Of a stretch of 64,000 nt of DNA, positions 18,728 to 27,166 are shown in pieces. Below the pieces are notes generated by a model that saw only the letters and a list, made by a program, of their open reading frames with translations, made no database searches and had not been told where the DNA came from. The translations under genes and the position numbers were made by a program. Position 1 is the first letter of the stretch. Every line of letters begins with the position of its first letter. The DNA lies in assembly GCF_020985305.1 (NCBI RefSeq), contig NZ_CP087588.1, forward strand, positions 1,662,501 through 1,726,500, in the 5' to 3' direction. The stretch is from Croceicoccus sp. Ery15. GTDB taxonomy: Bacteria; Pseudomonadota; Alphaproteobacteria; Sphingomonadales; Sphingomonadaceae.

Positions 18728-19071
18728 TGATGTGCCCGGACCACGGTGCTATCGATCATGTCGGCGGCTGTGTCGCGCCCCGCCAGTTCCGCCAGCGTCT
18801 CCAGCATGGCATCGAACACGCCGGTCGTAACCCATCGTCGATAGCGCCGGAAAACGCTGTTCCACTTGCCATACTCATCCGGCAGGTGACGCCACTGCGC
18901 TCCGGTCCGCGCGATCCACATCATGCCTTCGAAATAGGGGCGGTTGTCCTGCGCCGGACGGCAGCCACGACCCCGCTCAGGTGGCAGCAGCGGCCCGATC
19001 ACTTCCCACTCTTCGTCCGTAACGCCAATCCGCTCGCCCAAGGCTGCCTCCAAAAGCCAGCCTTGAATCAA
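18604..19071 (-). CDS. IS5-family transposase, first frame (orfA)
   Basis: Encodes the N-terminal half of the transposase: the DUF4096-like block VTDEEWEVIGPLLPPERGRG, WIARTGAQWRHLPDEYG, and the first catalytic Asp in MIDSTVVRAHHCAVG. Past the slippage site at 18704-18712 the frame runs into unrelated sequence (SKPRRLADRAAASPP). The functional product should be the orfA-orfB fusion. Confidence 0.85.
   Translation of the reverse strand: MIQGWLLEAALGERIGVTDEEWEVIGPLLPPERGRGCRPAQDNRPYFEGMMWIARTGAQWRHLPDEYGKWNSVFRRYRRWVTTGVFDAMLETLAELAGRDTAADMIDSTVVRAHHCAVGIKRGLSKPRRLADRAAASPPSSTQGAMPEACPSASC
18704..18712 (-). other. -1 frameshift signal in the transposase
   Basis: On the minus strand the heptamer-like run AAAAAGGGG joins the frames. 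orfA reads ATA AAA AGG; stepping back one base gives AAA AAG GGG ACT and continues directly into the conserved orfB motif. Programmed -1 slippage on A-runs is known for this IS group. Confidence 0.7.
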
Positions 19072-19109
19072 GGTCCGAGTCCACAGTCAAGCTTTGTCCA
19101 CGAAACCTA

Positions 19110-19225
19110 GGCAATTACCGCTATTCCAATGGCCTGCTGCGTTATCCTTTTGCGCAGTCACAAATTGACGAGGTCGTGCCTAAAGGAGGCAGCGGCGGAA
19201 CAAGTCTGTACCACGACAACTCGAC
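19110..19225. other. short intergenic stretch between IS and ssb terminator
   Basis: A 60-codon plus-strand frame at 19129-19311 crosses this region and the ssb terminator. It has no recognisable domain and poor coding character, so I do not call a gene here. Confidence 0.4.
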
Positions 19226-19274
19226 AAAAAAGCCACCCTGCCCCGACCGCTCCGGCGGCCAGCAACAGGGTGGC
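19226..19274 (-). terminator. Rho-independent terminator of ssb
   Basis: Read on the minus strand, GCCACCCTG (from 19274-19266) pairs with CAGGGTGGC (19240-19232) and is followed by TTTTTT (19231-19226). An internal GC-rich inverted segment extends the loop. It lies about 70 bp after the ssb stop. Confidence 0.85.
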
Positions 19275-19342
19275 ACTATTTCAAGACAATCATTTTAAAT
19301 CAGCGAAATGATGGCTGACTCACAAGCCATCCTGACACCTGA

Positions 19343-19906
19343 TCAGAACGGAATATCGTCGTCCAGATCGTCATAGCCGCCACCCGACGAGCCGCCAGAG
19401 CTGCCGCCCGAACCGCCGCCCTGATTCCAGCCGCCACCCGAACCGCCCGACGATCCGCCGCCCTGGTTCCATCCGCCGCCGGAACCGCCGCCACCCGACG
19501 AGCCGCCCCAATCGCCGCCGCCGCCGCGATTGCCGCCGCCCGAACCGCCGCCCTGCGCGCCGTCGAGCATGGTGAGCGTACCGTTCATCCCGCGCAGTAC
19601 GACTTCGGTGCTATAACGGTCGTTACCCTGCTGGTCCTGCCATTTGCGGGTCTGCAACTGACCCTCGATATACACCTTGCTGCCCTTGCGCAGAAAGCGT
19701 TCGACCACGCCGACCAGACCTTCGGAAAAGATCGCCACGGTGTGCCATTCGGTCCGTTCCTGACGCTCGCCGCTATTGCGGTCCTTCCACGTCTCGCTGG
19801 TGGCGATGCGCAGGTTCGCGACCTTGCCGCCGTTCTGGAATGACCGGATCTCCGGATCGGCGCCCAGATTGCCGATCAGCATGACCTTGTTGAGTGAACC
19901 CGCCAT
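19343..19906 (-). CDS. ssb: single-stranded DNA-binding protein
   Basis: 187-residue SSB. The OB fold covers about residues 1-110 ([18 protein letters not shown]..., [21 protein letters not shown]), followed by a ~65-residue linker almost entirely Gly/Ser with periodic Trp-Asn-Gln, and the acidic tip DDDIPF that recruits DNA-repair and replication partners. It works as a tetramer on ssDNA. The linker is encoded by repetitive GGC/GGT-rich DNA, a likely site of length variation. Confidence 0.97.
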   Translation of the reverse strand: MAGSLNKVMLIGNLGADPEIRSFQNGGKVANLRIATSETWKDRNSGERQERTEWHTVAIFSEGLVGVVERFLRKGSKVYIEGQLQTRKWQDQQGNDRYSTEVVLRGMNGTLTMLDGAQGGGSGGGNRGGGGDWGGSSGGGGSGGGWNQGGGSSGGSGGGWNQGGGSGGSSGGSSGGGYDDLDDDIPF

Positions 19907-20032
19907 TGTTTCGTCCTTGGAGAATCGCTTTGGAAATACGTCCCCACTGACCTAGGGAGCCGCGCGCCCCATCGCCAGACTGTCGCGGGTCGATTTCCCC
20001 ACATTCGGGTCCAGCGGTTTGCAGGCGTGCCC

Positions 20033-21883
20033 CTAAAGCCCCGCGCCCACCGCTATCCAATAGGTTGCGAAGGCCGCCAGATAGGCAAGCGCGAACAGAT
20101 AGGCGAGCATGAAGGCCGGCCATTTCCAGCCATTCGTCTCGCGCCGCGCGACGGCGATGGTGGACAGGCACTGCGGCGCGAACACGAACCATGCCAGAAA
20201 GGACAGCGCCATCGGCAGGGTCCAGTCGTTCGCCAGCCGGTCGCCCAATGCCTGCGCGGTTTCGTCCTCGTCCTCGCTAGACACCGCATAGGTCGTGGCG
20301 AGCGAGGACACCGCCACCTCGCGCGCGGCCATGGCGGGAATCAGCGCCAGCGCCATATCGCGGTTGAAGCCGATGGGTTCGACCACCACGGCCAGCCCGT
20401 TGGCGATCTTCCCTGCGATCGAGACATCCACCTGATCCTCGCCCGGTCCCGCCTGCGGGAACGACAACAGCAGCCACAGCACCACCGTGACCGAGAAGAT
20501 GATCGTGCCCGCGCGGCGCAGGAATATCCACGCGCGCTGCCAAAGGCCCAGCAACAGGTCGCCGATGCGCGGCCACTGGTAACGCGGCAGTTCCATGATG
20601 AAGCCCGAAGCCCCGCCCTGCGCCACCGAACGGCGCAGCACCCACGCCACCAGCATCGCGCCGACGATTCCCGCGACATAGAGCGCGAACAGGACCAGCC
20701 CCTGCAGCCCGATCCCCCAACCCACATTGCGTGCCGGAATGAACGCCGCGATGATCACCGCATAGACAGGAAGCCGTGCCGAACAGGTCATCAGCGGTGC
20801 GATCAGGATCGTCGTCAGCCGGTCTTTCGGATCGCTGATCGACCGCGTCGCCATAATGCCCGGAATGGCGCAGGCAAAGCTGGACAGTAGCGGAATGAAG
20901 CTGCGTCCCGAAAGGCCGACAAAGGCCATCATCCGGTCCATCAGGAAAGCGGCGCGGGCCATATAGCCCGTCGCCTCCATCAGCAGGATAAAGAAGAACA
21001 ACACCACGATCTGCGGCAGGAACACGACGACCGAACCGACGCCTGCCAGCAGCCCCTCTGTCACCGCGTCGCGCAGCAGGTTTTCAGGGAAAGTGGCCAC
21101 CACCCAGTCCGAAATCGCAACAACGGCACCGTCCAGCGCATCGGCAAACGGGGTCGCCCAGGCAAACACCGCCTGAAAGATCACGAACAGCAGGCCCAGC
21201 AGGATCACCGGCCCCGCCCACGGGTTCAGCAACACGCGGTCCAGCCCGCGATGCAGGCGGCGCTGGCGCGTTTCGGACAGGATCGCGCCCCTGGCCATCG
21301 CGCGCGCCGAAATGCGGCGTTCGGCCATGTCGAGATCGTCGGAAATAATCGCCTCAATCCGGTGGCCGTCCGCAGCTTTGGCCAAAGCCTCGCCCAGTTC
21401 GCCAAGGCCTCGGCGGCGCACGGCGACGGTTTCCACCACCGGCACGCCCAGCGCGTTTTCCAGCGCCCTGGGATCGAGCACCAGCCCGTCGCGCTTGGCC
21501 AGATCGACCATGTTGAGCGCCACCACCACGGGCATGCCCAAAGCGATGACTTCCTGCGCGAACACAAGATGCTGTTCAAGATTATTGGCATCGAGCACGA
21601 GGATCAGCGCATCGGGCTGCCGCTGCCCGTCCTGTGCGCCGGTGATGACCTTGCGCGTGACTTCTTCATCGGGGCTCGACGGGTCGAGCGAATAGGAACC
21701 GGGAAGGTCGATCAACTCGGCCGGTTCGCCATTGGGCAGTGTCATGCGGCCCGCCTTGCGTTCCACCGTAACACCGGGATAATTTGCGATTTTCTGGCGC
21801 GCGCCGGTCAGCGCATTGAACAATGCGCTCTTGCCCGAATTGGGGTTGCCGACAAGCGCAACGGTCTGGATCGGACGGCTCAT
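20033..21883 (-). CDS. feoB: ferrous iron transporter FeoB
   Basis: 616-residue inner-membrane Fe(II) transporter. The N-terminal G domain has G1 GNPNSGKS at 12-19, the G2 threonine in NYPGVTVE, G3 DLPG at 59-62 and G4 NMVD near 125. It is followed by a helical GDI domain and a membrane region with two Gate motifs (e.g. LLSSFACAIPGIMATR and TCSARLPVYAVII). It is shorter than E. coli FeoB (773), as usual in this group. Its start overlaps the feoA stop by 4 bp (ATGA). No feoC is present. Confidence 0.96.
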   Translation of the reverse strand: MSRPIQTVALVGNPNSGKSALFNALTGARQKIANYPGVTVERKAGRMTLPNGEPAELIDLPGSYSLDPSSPDEEVTRKVITGAQDGQRQPDALILVLDANNLEQHLVFAQEVIALGMPVVVALNMVDLAKRDGLVLDPRALENALGVPVVETVAVRRRGLGELGEALAKAADGHRIEAIISDDLDMAERRISARAMARGAILSETRQRRLHRGLDRVLLNPWAGPVILLGLLFVIFQAVFAWATPFADALDGAVVAISDWVVATFPENLLRDAVTEGLLAGVGSVVVFLPQIVVLFFFILLMEATGYMARAAFLMDRMMAFVGLSGRSFIPLLSSFACAIPGIMATRSISDPKDRLTTILIAPLMTCSARLPVYAVIIAAFIPARNVGWGIGLQGLVLFALYVAGIVGAMLVAWVLRRSVAQGGASGFIMELPRYQWPRIGDLLLGLWQRAWIFLRRAGTIIFSVTVVLWLLLSFPQAGPGEDQVDVSIAGKIANGLAVVVEPIGFNRDMALALIPAMAAREVAVSSLATTYAVSSEDEDETAQALGDRLANDWTLPMALSFLAWFVFAPQCLSTIAVARRETNGWKWPAFMLAYLFALAYLAAFATYWIAVGAGL

Positions 21884-22197
21884 GCCGAAGCCCCCGCCTG
21901 TGTGCCATCGACGGGATCGGCGGCAGGATGCGGCGCTTCTTGCGGAGCGGGTTCGACCATGACCGCCAGAGCGTGGCTGCGGCGCAGGGCAATGGTCATG
22001 CGCCCGATTTCCAGCGCGATCGGATCACGGCCCACGAAAATGCCCCGATGCGCCAGTTTCAGCACGGCACCCGCATCAAGACCCAGTGCGCGCAAACGGC
22101 GCCCCTCTGCCGGATCGAGACTGTCCCAATCCACCGCGACGACGCGAACGGTGGTACCAAGGCCGCAATCGGCCAGTGAATCGCCATGCTGAATCAT
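21880..22197 (-). CDS. feoA: ferrous iron transport protein FeoA
   Basis: 105-residue protein with an SH3-like FeoA domain (LGTTVRVVAVD, RRLRALGLDAGAVLKLAHRGIFVGRDPIALEIG, MTIALRR). The Ala/Pro-rich tail is unusual for the short FeoA family. I prefer the ATG at 22197. The frame is open to a TTG at 22236, but that codon lies inside a Fur-like palindrome. FeoA assists FeoB in Fe(II) uptake. Confidence 0.88.
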   Translation of the reverse strand: MIQHGDSLADCGLGTTVRVVAVDWDSLDPAEGRRLRALGLDAGAVLKLAHRGIFVGRDPIALEIGRMTIALRRSHALAVMVEPAPQEAPHPAADPVDGTQAGASA

Positions 22198-22230
22198 ATC
22201 GGCTGCGGCGCTCGCACAGTCGGACGAGAA

Positions 22231-22247
22231 TTGCAACTCGTTCGCAA
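22231..22247 (-). promoter_or_regulatory. candidate Fur box upstream of feoAB
   Basis: TTGCAACTCGTTCGCAA is an imperfect palindrome (TTGC...GCAA ends) similar to alphaproteobacterial Fur sites. It lies 34 bp upstream of the chosen feoA start. Function is inferred from position and resemblance only. Confidence 0.45.
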
Positions 22248-22269
22248 TATTGCCTGTCAGCAGTCCGGG

Positions 22270-22932
22270 TTAGCGGGCGGGGTAACGCAAACGGCCCAGC
22301 AAGCGCATGGGCGAAAAACGCTCGGCATCGTCGCGTTTGAAACGCGCGGTGAATTTTCCGAACCCGGCCACGTCCTTCAGCCGCCTGTCGAGGAAGGCGT
22401 ATGTGTCGGCAAAACCCTCGCTCTCATCCTGCGAGAACACGGCCAGCGTGCTGGCATAGACCGAGGACAGGATGGCGCGCTTGGAATAATGATTGAAATC
22501 CGCCGCAGTGTCGCCCGCCATGTGCCACATCAGATCAGCGCTGCGCCAGCCCGTTTTCGCGCTGCGCTTTACATTCTGCGGCATGGCCATGATCGCCATC
22601 GCGCGGCGAAACGCCTCGTGCCTTGGGGCCAAAGCCTCCAGCCGGAACACCAGCATCGCGCGGATCCGCTGGCCGACACCCATATTCTCCAGCGCGGTGG
22701 CAGGCAGGGCCTGCGCCATGGCGGCATCGATCGATGCGATCCACGCCGCGATCATATCCATCGCCCCGCCCGGAAAGGCCAGCATCGCGACATCGGGATC
22801 GACACCCTCCATCTCAGCCGCGGCGCGCACGGCCAGCGGGGTCCAGCCGTCGAACACCGCCGCATCGGCAATCGCGGGGGCCAGCGCGACGGCCAGCTGG
22901 TCGAGCGTGAGATCGTCGGCTGCAATACCCAT
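22270..22932 (-). CDS. COQ9 family protein
   Basis: 220-residue COQ9-like protein with a TetR-like helical fold. Typical segments are FDGWTPLAVRAAAEMEGVDPDVAMLAFPGGAMDMI (about 28-62) and GWRSADLMWHMAGDTAADFNHYSKRAILSSVYASTL (about 126-161). COQ9 binds lipids and presents ubiquinone precursors to COQ7 in eukaryotes; the bacterial role is presumed similar. It follows the ankyrin gene stop-to-start with no spacing problems and precedes feoA on the minus strand. Confidence 0.9.
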   Translation of the reverse strand: MGIAADDLTLDQLAVALAPAIADAAVFDGWTPLAVRAAAEMEGVDPDVAMLAFPGGAMDMIAAWIASIDAAMAQALPATALENMGVGQRIRAMLVFRLEALAPRHEAFRRAMAIMAMPQNVKRSAKTGWRSADLMWHMAGDTAADFNHYSKRAILSSVYASTLAVFSQDESEGFADTYAFLDRRLKDVAGFGKFTARFKRDDAERFSPMRLLGRLRYPAR

Positions 22933-23558
22933 CAGTGCATCACCGGCCCGTATTGGTCCGCCGCATCGGCATCGGCGCTTTCGATCAGGTCGAGCACCGG
23001 ATTGCGCTCCCCCTGTCTGGCATAGTCGCGCGCCGAACGGCCCGAACGGTCGGCACGGTCGGGATCGGCACCCTTGTCCAGCAGGATGCGCGCCAGCGAC
23101 ACGTTCTGCATCAGGGTCGCGGTGATCAGCGGCGTTTCGCCCGTGGCATTGGTCGCATTGGGATTAGCCCCCCCGTCGAGCAGCGCCTGAACCCCGTCCT
23201 GAAAATTGAGCGAAACCGCGATCTGCAGCGGCATCACGCCTTTCTTGTCTGCGATATTCGGATTGGCGCCCTTATTCAAAAGGAACCGCGTCCATGTCGC
23301 GTCGCGGCGCGACACGGTAATGTGCAGCGCGGTTTCGCCGCTGGTCAGGTCGCGCGTGTTGACGATGGTGCTGGACGGATCGGACAGCATGTCGATCACA
23401 TCGTTGCCTTCGGACTTTTTCACCGCTTCCAGAAATTTATAGCCGGTCGAAAACTGCGCCTGCGCGGGCAGCGCCGACAGGGCGCAGGCCATCGCGGCAA
23501 CCGCCGCCAGAATGCGAATAACAGGGCGCTTGGCCCGCTGCGATGTAAAGTCAGACAC
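22932..23558 (-). CDS. periplasmic ankyrin-repeat protein
   Basis: 208-residue protein with a signal peptide (VIRILAAVAAMACALSALPAQAQ) and then about four ankyrin repeats (SGETALHITVSRRD..., KKGVMPLQIAVSLN..., TGETPLITATLMQNVSLARILLDKGADPD, and SGRSARDYARQG). The frame is open far upstream, but GTG at 23558 with a nearby GGAACGGAAAG site starts the signal peptide. Its partner is unknown. It is transcribed toward coq9 and divergent from the SCO gene. Confidence 0.83.
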   Translation of the reverse strand: MSDFTSQRAKRPVIRILAAVAAMACALSALPAQAQFSTGYKFLEAVKKSEGNDVIDMLSDPSSTIVNTRDLTSGETALHITVSRRDATWTRFLLNKGANPNIADKKGVMPLQIAVSLNFQDGVQALLDGGANPNATNATGETPLITATLMQNVSLARILLDKGADPDRADRSGRSARDYARQGERNPVLDLIESADADAADQYGPVMH

Positions 23559-23681
23559 GCGAATTCTTTCCGTTCCTATCGACCCGTTCCAACCCCGCCC
23601 CGTCGCATATGGGGACGGTCCGGCGCATTTCACGCACGCCGCAGGGTCGTTTCGTCCTTGCCAGCAGGGCCTTAGCACGAC

Positions 23682-24320
23682 ATGAACCCGCCTGCCATGA
23701 CGCGTAAAAAATCCCTTTCCCTTCGCCAAGCCCTGATCGCTCCGCTGCTGGCGGCCACGCTGGCCGTGACCGGCTGCAACAGCGCCCCGTCTGCCCCGTC
23801 GGAAGCCGACTGGCCGCTGGCGGGCGCGACCATCGGCGGCGATTTCACGCTGGTGGATAAAGACGGCAAGACAGTCACCTGGCAGGATTTCGCGGGCCAG
23901 TGGCGTATCGTCTATTTCGGCTTCACCTTTTGCCCCGATGTCTGCCCGGTCGATGCGGCTGCCATCGGCGGCGGATTGAACCGTTTCGAGGAGATGGACG
24001 CGGCGCGCGCTGCCAAGGTTACGCCGATCTTCATCTCGGTCGATCCGAAGCGCGATACGCCCGAAGTGGTCGGTGAATTCGCCGCCGCGTTCCACCCGCG
24101 CATGGTCGGGCTGACCGGCACGCAGGAACAGGTCGCCGCCGCCGCAAAGGCGTTCGTCGCGACCTATAGCTATGGCGAGCCGGACGAGACGGGCTATTAC
24201 CGCGTGGACCACACGGCGATGACGCTGCTGTTCGATCCCGATGGCAAGCCGGTCGCCATTCTGGAAACGCATCAGGGGCCGCAAGTGCTTGCGGACGAGC
24301 TGGCCAAATGGGTGCAATAG
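23682..24320 (+). CDS. SCO family copper-binding lipoprotein
   Basis: 212-residue SCO1/SenC thioredoxin-fold protein. The lipobox AVTGC places the lipidated Cys at 32. The copper ligands are Cys84 and Cys88 (FCPDVCPVD) and His177 (RVDHTAM). It delivers copper or reduces cysteines for assembly of the CuA site of cytochrome oxidase in the periplasm. Start could also be the ATG at 23697; neither has a strong ribosome-binding site. It overlaps the next gene by 13 bp. Confidence 0.92.
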   Translation: MNPPAMTRKKSLSLRQALIAPLLAATLAVTGCNSAPSAPSEADWPLAGATIGGDFTLVDKDGKTVTWQDFAGQWRIVYFGFTFCPDVCPVDAAAIGGGLNRFEEMDAARAAKVTPIFISVDPKRDTPEVVGEFAAAFHPRMVGLTGTQEQVAAAAKAFVATYSYGEPDETGYYRVDHTAMTLLFDPDGKPVAILETHQGPQVLADELAKWVQ

Positions 24321-24820
24321 CGGACGACACCGCCGGCGAGACGCCGTTCTGGGAACGCCCGCTCGACCGGATCAGCGATGCCGAATGGGAAGCCTTGTGC
24401 GACGGCTGCGGTCAGTGCTGCATCCACAAGCTGGAAGATGCCGATACGGGGGAAATCTATCCCACCAATGTCGCCTGTCGCCTGCTGGATACGGCCACGG
24501 CGCGCTGCATGGATTACCCGAACCGCAAGCGCCACGTGCCCGATTGCCTGCAACTGACGCGCGCAACGGCGGGCACGCTGCCATGGCTGCCCGAAACCTG
24601 CGCCTATCGCCTGCGGGCCAGCGACCGGCCCTTGCCCGACTGGCATTATCTGATCAGCGGCGACCGCGATGCCGTCAGGCGCGCAGGCGTATCGGTCGCG
24701 GGGTGCGTCATTTCCGAGGACGAGGCAGGCCCGATCGAGGAACATGCGTTGATCGAGGGGTTCACCCTGGTCGAGGCACCTGAAGAGTTCGAAGCACCCG
24801 ACGGGGATGAGACCGAATGA
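24308..24820 (+). CDS. YcgN/UPF0260 cysteine-cluster protein
   Basis: 170-residue UPF0260 protein. The cysteine cluster is CDGCGQCCIHK near the N-terminus with additional Cys in VACRLLD, ARCMDYPNR and PDCLQLT, a CxxCxxCC-type metal/iron-binding arrangement. The family's function is unknown. It begins inside the SCO gene and its stop overlaps the next start (ATGA), so the three genes form a coupled operon. Confidence 0.9.
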   Translation: MGAIADDTAGETPFWERPLDRISDAEWEALCDGCGQCCIHKLEDADTGEIYPTNVACRLLDTATARCMDYPNRKRHVPDCLQLTRATAGTLPWLPETCAYRLRASDRPLPDWHYLISGDRDAVRRAGVSVAGCVISEDEAGPIEEHALIEGFTLVEAPEEFEAPDGDETE

Positions 24821-25578
24821 AGGACCGCGCGCGCCGGGGCCTTGAAAATTTCCTGTCGCGCCGCGCCCGCCCTCCGCGCGAACTGCGCGAAGAACTGCCG
24901 CTGGCGGATGGCCCGCTGCCATTGCTGGTGCGCCCCCATGCCACCGCCCGCCGCATGACCCTGCGCCTGTCGCCCGACGGGAACGAGGCGCGCGTGACCG
25001 TGCCCCTGGGCGTGCCCTTGCGCGAAGGGGCGAATTTCGCCCTGTCGCGGCTGAGCTGGCTGGCAGCGCAACGCGCCGCCGCGCCCGAACGCAAACCGGT
25101 AGGTCATGGCGACACGGTGCCGTTTCGCGGCGATGAGTTGCGGATCGAATGGCATGCGGCGGCCAAGCGGATGCCCGTCGCCAGCGATGGGACCCTGCGG
25201 CTGGGCGGACCGCGGGACAATCTGGACCGCCGCATCCAGCGCTGGCTGGAAGCCGAGGCGCTGGCGCTGTGCCGCGCCGATCTGGCCGAATATTGCCGCG
25301 CAGCGGGCGTTGCCATGCCCGATCTGCGGCTTAGCCGCGCGACCCGCCGCTGGGGCAGCTGTTCGACCAGCGGGACGGTGCGGATCAACTGGCGGCTGGT
25401 GATGGCCCCCGATGCGGTGCGCCGGTCCGTCGTCGCGCATGAAGTCGCCCATCTGGTGCATTTCGACCATTCGCCACAATTCCACGCCTTGCTGGGCCGC
25501 CTGTTCGGCGCGGGCCTTCCCGCTGCCGACCGCTGGCTCAAGCGCGAAGGGCGCACGCTTTACCGGTATTTCGGTTAG
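24817..25578 (+). CDS. YgjP-like M48-type metallopeptidase domain protein
   Basis: 253-residue protein of the YgjP/DUF45 zinc-metallopeptidase family. The active-site HEVAH is at 208-212 with downstream His residues in HFDHSPQFH. The block RRWGSCSTSGTVRINWRL near 177-194 is diagnostic. It is soluble and its substrate unknown. The stop codon lies inside a tandem 18-bp repeat. Confidence 0.88.
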   Translation: MKDRARRGLENFLSRRARPPRELREELPLADGPLPLLVRPHATARRMTLRLSPDGNEARVTVPLGVPLREGANFALSRLSWLAAQRAAAPERKPVGHGDTVPFRGDELRIEWHAAAKRMPVASDGTLRLGGPRDNLDRRIQRWLEAEALALCRADLAEYCRAAGVAMPDLRLSRATRRWGSCSTSGTVRINWRLVMAPDAVRRSVVAHEVAHLVHFDHSPQFHALLGRLFGAGLPAADRWLKREGRTLYRYFG

Positions 25579-25616
25579 GGCCGGTATTTCGGTTAGGGCC
25601 GGAATCTCCGCTAAGG
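25563..25616 (+). repeat. 18-bp tandem repeat spanning the end of the metallopeptidase gene
   Basis: CCGGTATTTCGGTTAGGG occurs at 25563-25580 and exactly again at 25581-25598, with a diverged third unit at 25599-25616. The first copy encodes the last residues and the TAG stop; the others lie after the gene. It probably arose by slippage duplication. Confidence 0.85.
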
Positions 25617-25653
25617 CTGGCGAAAGGCGTGCCGCGCTATTATCTGGGCCACC

Positions 25654-26169
25654 ATGTTCTCATTCTCCCGCTTTTTCCGCCTGTTCAATCCGGTCGCGGC
25701 CGTGCGCGATTTCCGCGATGTCTGGGTGCAGGAAAACCCCGTCCGGCTGCGCGTTCTGCTGCTGTCGGGCGCGGCGACCTTTGCGATTTTCGGCACGATG
25801 TTCGGCGAATCGCACATGATCCAGCCCCGCCCGCCCGAAGTTACTTATATCACCAGCTATCAGGGCGACCGAACCGATGCCGAGATCATCGCCGAAAACA
25901 TCGCCAACCAGCAGGAAAAGAACGAACGGTTTGCCGAGGCGGATGCCCGCCGCGCCGCCGCTCGCCAAGCGTATGAGACGGTGGGCAATGCCACCGGCGT
26001 GGATACGTCCGAAGCCCGTGCCGAGGGCGAGGCCGAGCGGCGCCAGTACGAACGCGATCTGGCAGAGGCGCGGGCCAAGGCCCTCGCCCGTTGGGGCACC
26101 ATCGATCCCGCGACCGGCCAGATCGTAAGCCCGAAGGAACAGCAGGCCCCCGTTGACACAGCCGAATAA
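25654..26169 (+). CDS. hypothetical membrane-anchored coiled-coil protein
   Basis: 171-residue protein with one N-terminal transmembrane helix (about 33-50, LRVLLLSGAATFAIFGTMF) and a long charged helix (about 80-150) rich in Glu, Ala and Arg, likely a coiled coil. The start is the ATG following a short gap after the tandem repeat. It overlaps the ribD start. No known family is recognised; its role next to riboflavin genes is unclear. Confidence 0.75.
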   Translation: MFSFSRFFRLFNPVAAVRDFRDVWVQENPVRLRVLLLSGAATFAIFGTMFGESHMIQPRPPEVTYITSYQGDRTDAEIIAENIANQQEKNERFAEADARRAAARQAYETVGNATGVDTSEARAEGEAERRQYERDLAEARAKALARWGTIDPATGQIVSPKEQQAPVDTAE

Positions 26170-27166
26170 GTCGCAGGCGCAGAAGCCGGATGCGCAGGAC
26201 CGCCGCTGGCTGGCGGCGGCGGCAGCGCTGGCCATGCGCGGGCGCCCCCTGTCGCGGCCCAATCCCGCCGTTGGTGCCATCGTGGTCAGGGACGGCAAGG
26301 TCATCGGTCGCGGCTGGACGGCCGAAGGCGGACGCCCCCATGCCGAGGCTGTGGCCATCGCAGAGGCAGGCGATGCGGTGCGTGGCAGCACGATCTTTGT
26401 CACGCTGGAACCCTGCGCACATGAAAGCCGCCGCGGCCCCGCCTGCGCCAGCCTGTTGACCGAGGCACGCCCCGCCCGCGTCGTGATCGGCTGCGGCGAT
26501 CCCGATCCGCGCACCAACGGGCGCGGCATCGCGCTCTTGCAGGACGCGGGGATCGAAGCGGTACTGGCCGACTGCAAGGCCAGCCGCCATTCGCTGGCGG
26601 GTTTCCTGATGCGCGAGACACGGGGCCGACCGCATGTCACGCTGAAGCTTGCCCTGTCGCTTGACGGGTGCATCGCCATGGCCAGCGGCGAAAGCCAATG
26701 GATCACCGGCCCCCAAGCGCGCGCACATACCCATATGCTGCGCGCGATGAGCGATGCGATACTGGTCGGCGGCGGCACTCTGCGGGCCGATGCGCCGCGT
26801 CTGGACGTGCGGCTGAACGGCCTTGACCATTGCGGCCCCGCGCGCTGGGCCCTGACACAGGGCGATGTGCCCGATGGCTGGCAGGCATTGCGCAATGCGG
26901 CGGATCTGTCCCCGATGATGCCCGCGCAATATCTGCTGGTCGAAGGCGGAGCCAAGGCGGCGGCAGCCTTTCTGGCGGCCGATATGGTCGACCGGCTGGC
27001 GATCTATCGCGCGCCCGTCATCATCGGCGGCGGCATGGGCGGGATCGGCGATATCGGCCTTGCCTCGCTCGATCGGGCGCACGGGCGATGGCGGATGGCC
27101 GACAGCCGGATGCTTGGCAAGGACGAGTTCTGCCTTTACGAGCGCACGCCATGTTCACCGGAATAA
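26153..27166 (+). CDS. ribD: RibD, bifunctional riboflavin deaminase/reductase
   Basis: 337-residue two-domain enzyme for steps two and three of riboflavin synthesis. The deaminase domain has the zinc site HAE (63-65) with PCAHESRRGPAC (Cys88, Cys98). The reductase domain starts near 150 (RPHVTLKLALSLDGCIA) and has SDAILVGGGTLRADAPRL. The TTG start overlaps the preceding gene by 17 bp; no alternative in-frame ATG fits the N-terminus. The protein is about 30 residues shorter than E. coli RibD. Confidence 0.93.
   Translation: MTQPNKSQAQKPDAQDRRWLAAAAALAMRGRPLSRPNPAVGAIVVRDGKVIGRGWTAEGGRPHAEAVAIAEAGDAVRGSTIFVTLEPCAHESRRGPACASLLTEARPARVVIGCGDPDPRTNGRGIALLQDAGIEAVLADCKASRHSLAGFLMRETRGRPHVTLKLALSLDGCIAMASGESQWITGPQARAHTHMLRAMSDAILVGGGTLRADAPRLDVRLNGLDHCGPARWALTQGDVPDGWQALRNAADLSPMMPAQYLLVEGGAKAAAAFLAADMVDRLAIYRAPVIIGGGMGGIGDIGLASLDRAHGRWRMADSRMLGKDEFCLYERTPCSPE

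Larger units (their letters stand above)
18260..19107 (-). mobile_element. complete IS5-family insertion sequence (IS427-like group)
   Basis: 848-bp element with terminal inverted repeats GGTTTCGTGGACAAAG (18260-18275) and CTTTGTCCACGAAACC (19092-19107), which are perfect over 16 bp. It is flanked by TA on both sides (18258-18259 and 19108-19109), consistent with a 2-bp target duplication. Two overlapping minus-strand frames encode the transposase. It looks intact and so potentially active. The group name is inferred from size, two-frame layout and the TA target. Confidence 0.88.

Noticed and set aside
19129..19311. 60-codon plus-strand frame beside the IS
   Set aside because: It crosses the ssb terminator and shows no domain or ribosome-binding site.
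19343..19560. CRISPR-like or satellite repeat within ssb
   Set aside because: The repetition is Gly/Ser codon repetition of the SSB linker, not spaced direct repeats.
25579..26152. FMN riboswitch before ribD
   Set aside because: ribD overlaps the preceding gene, leaving no leader; no conserved RFN sequence is seen.
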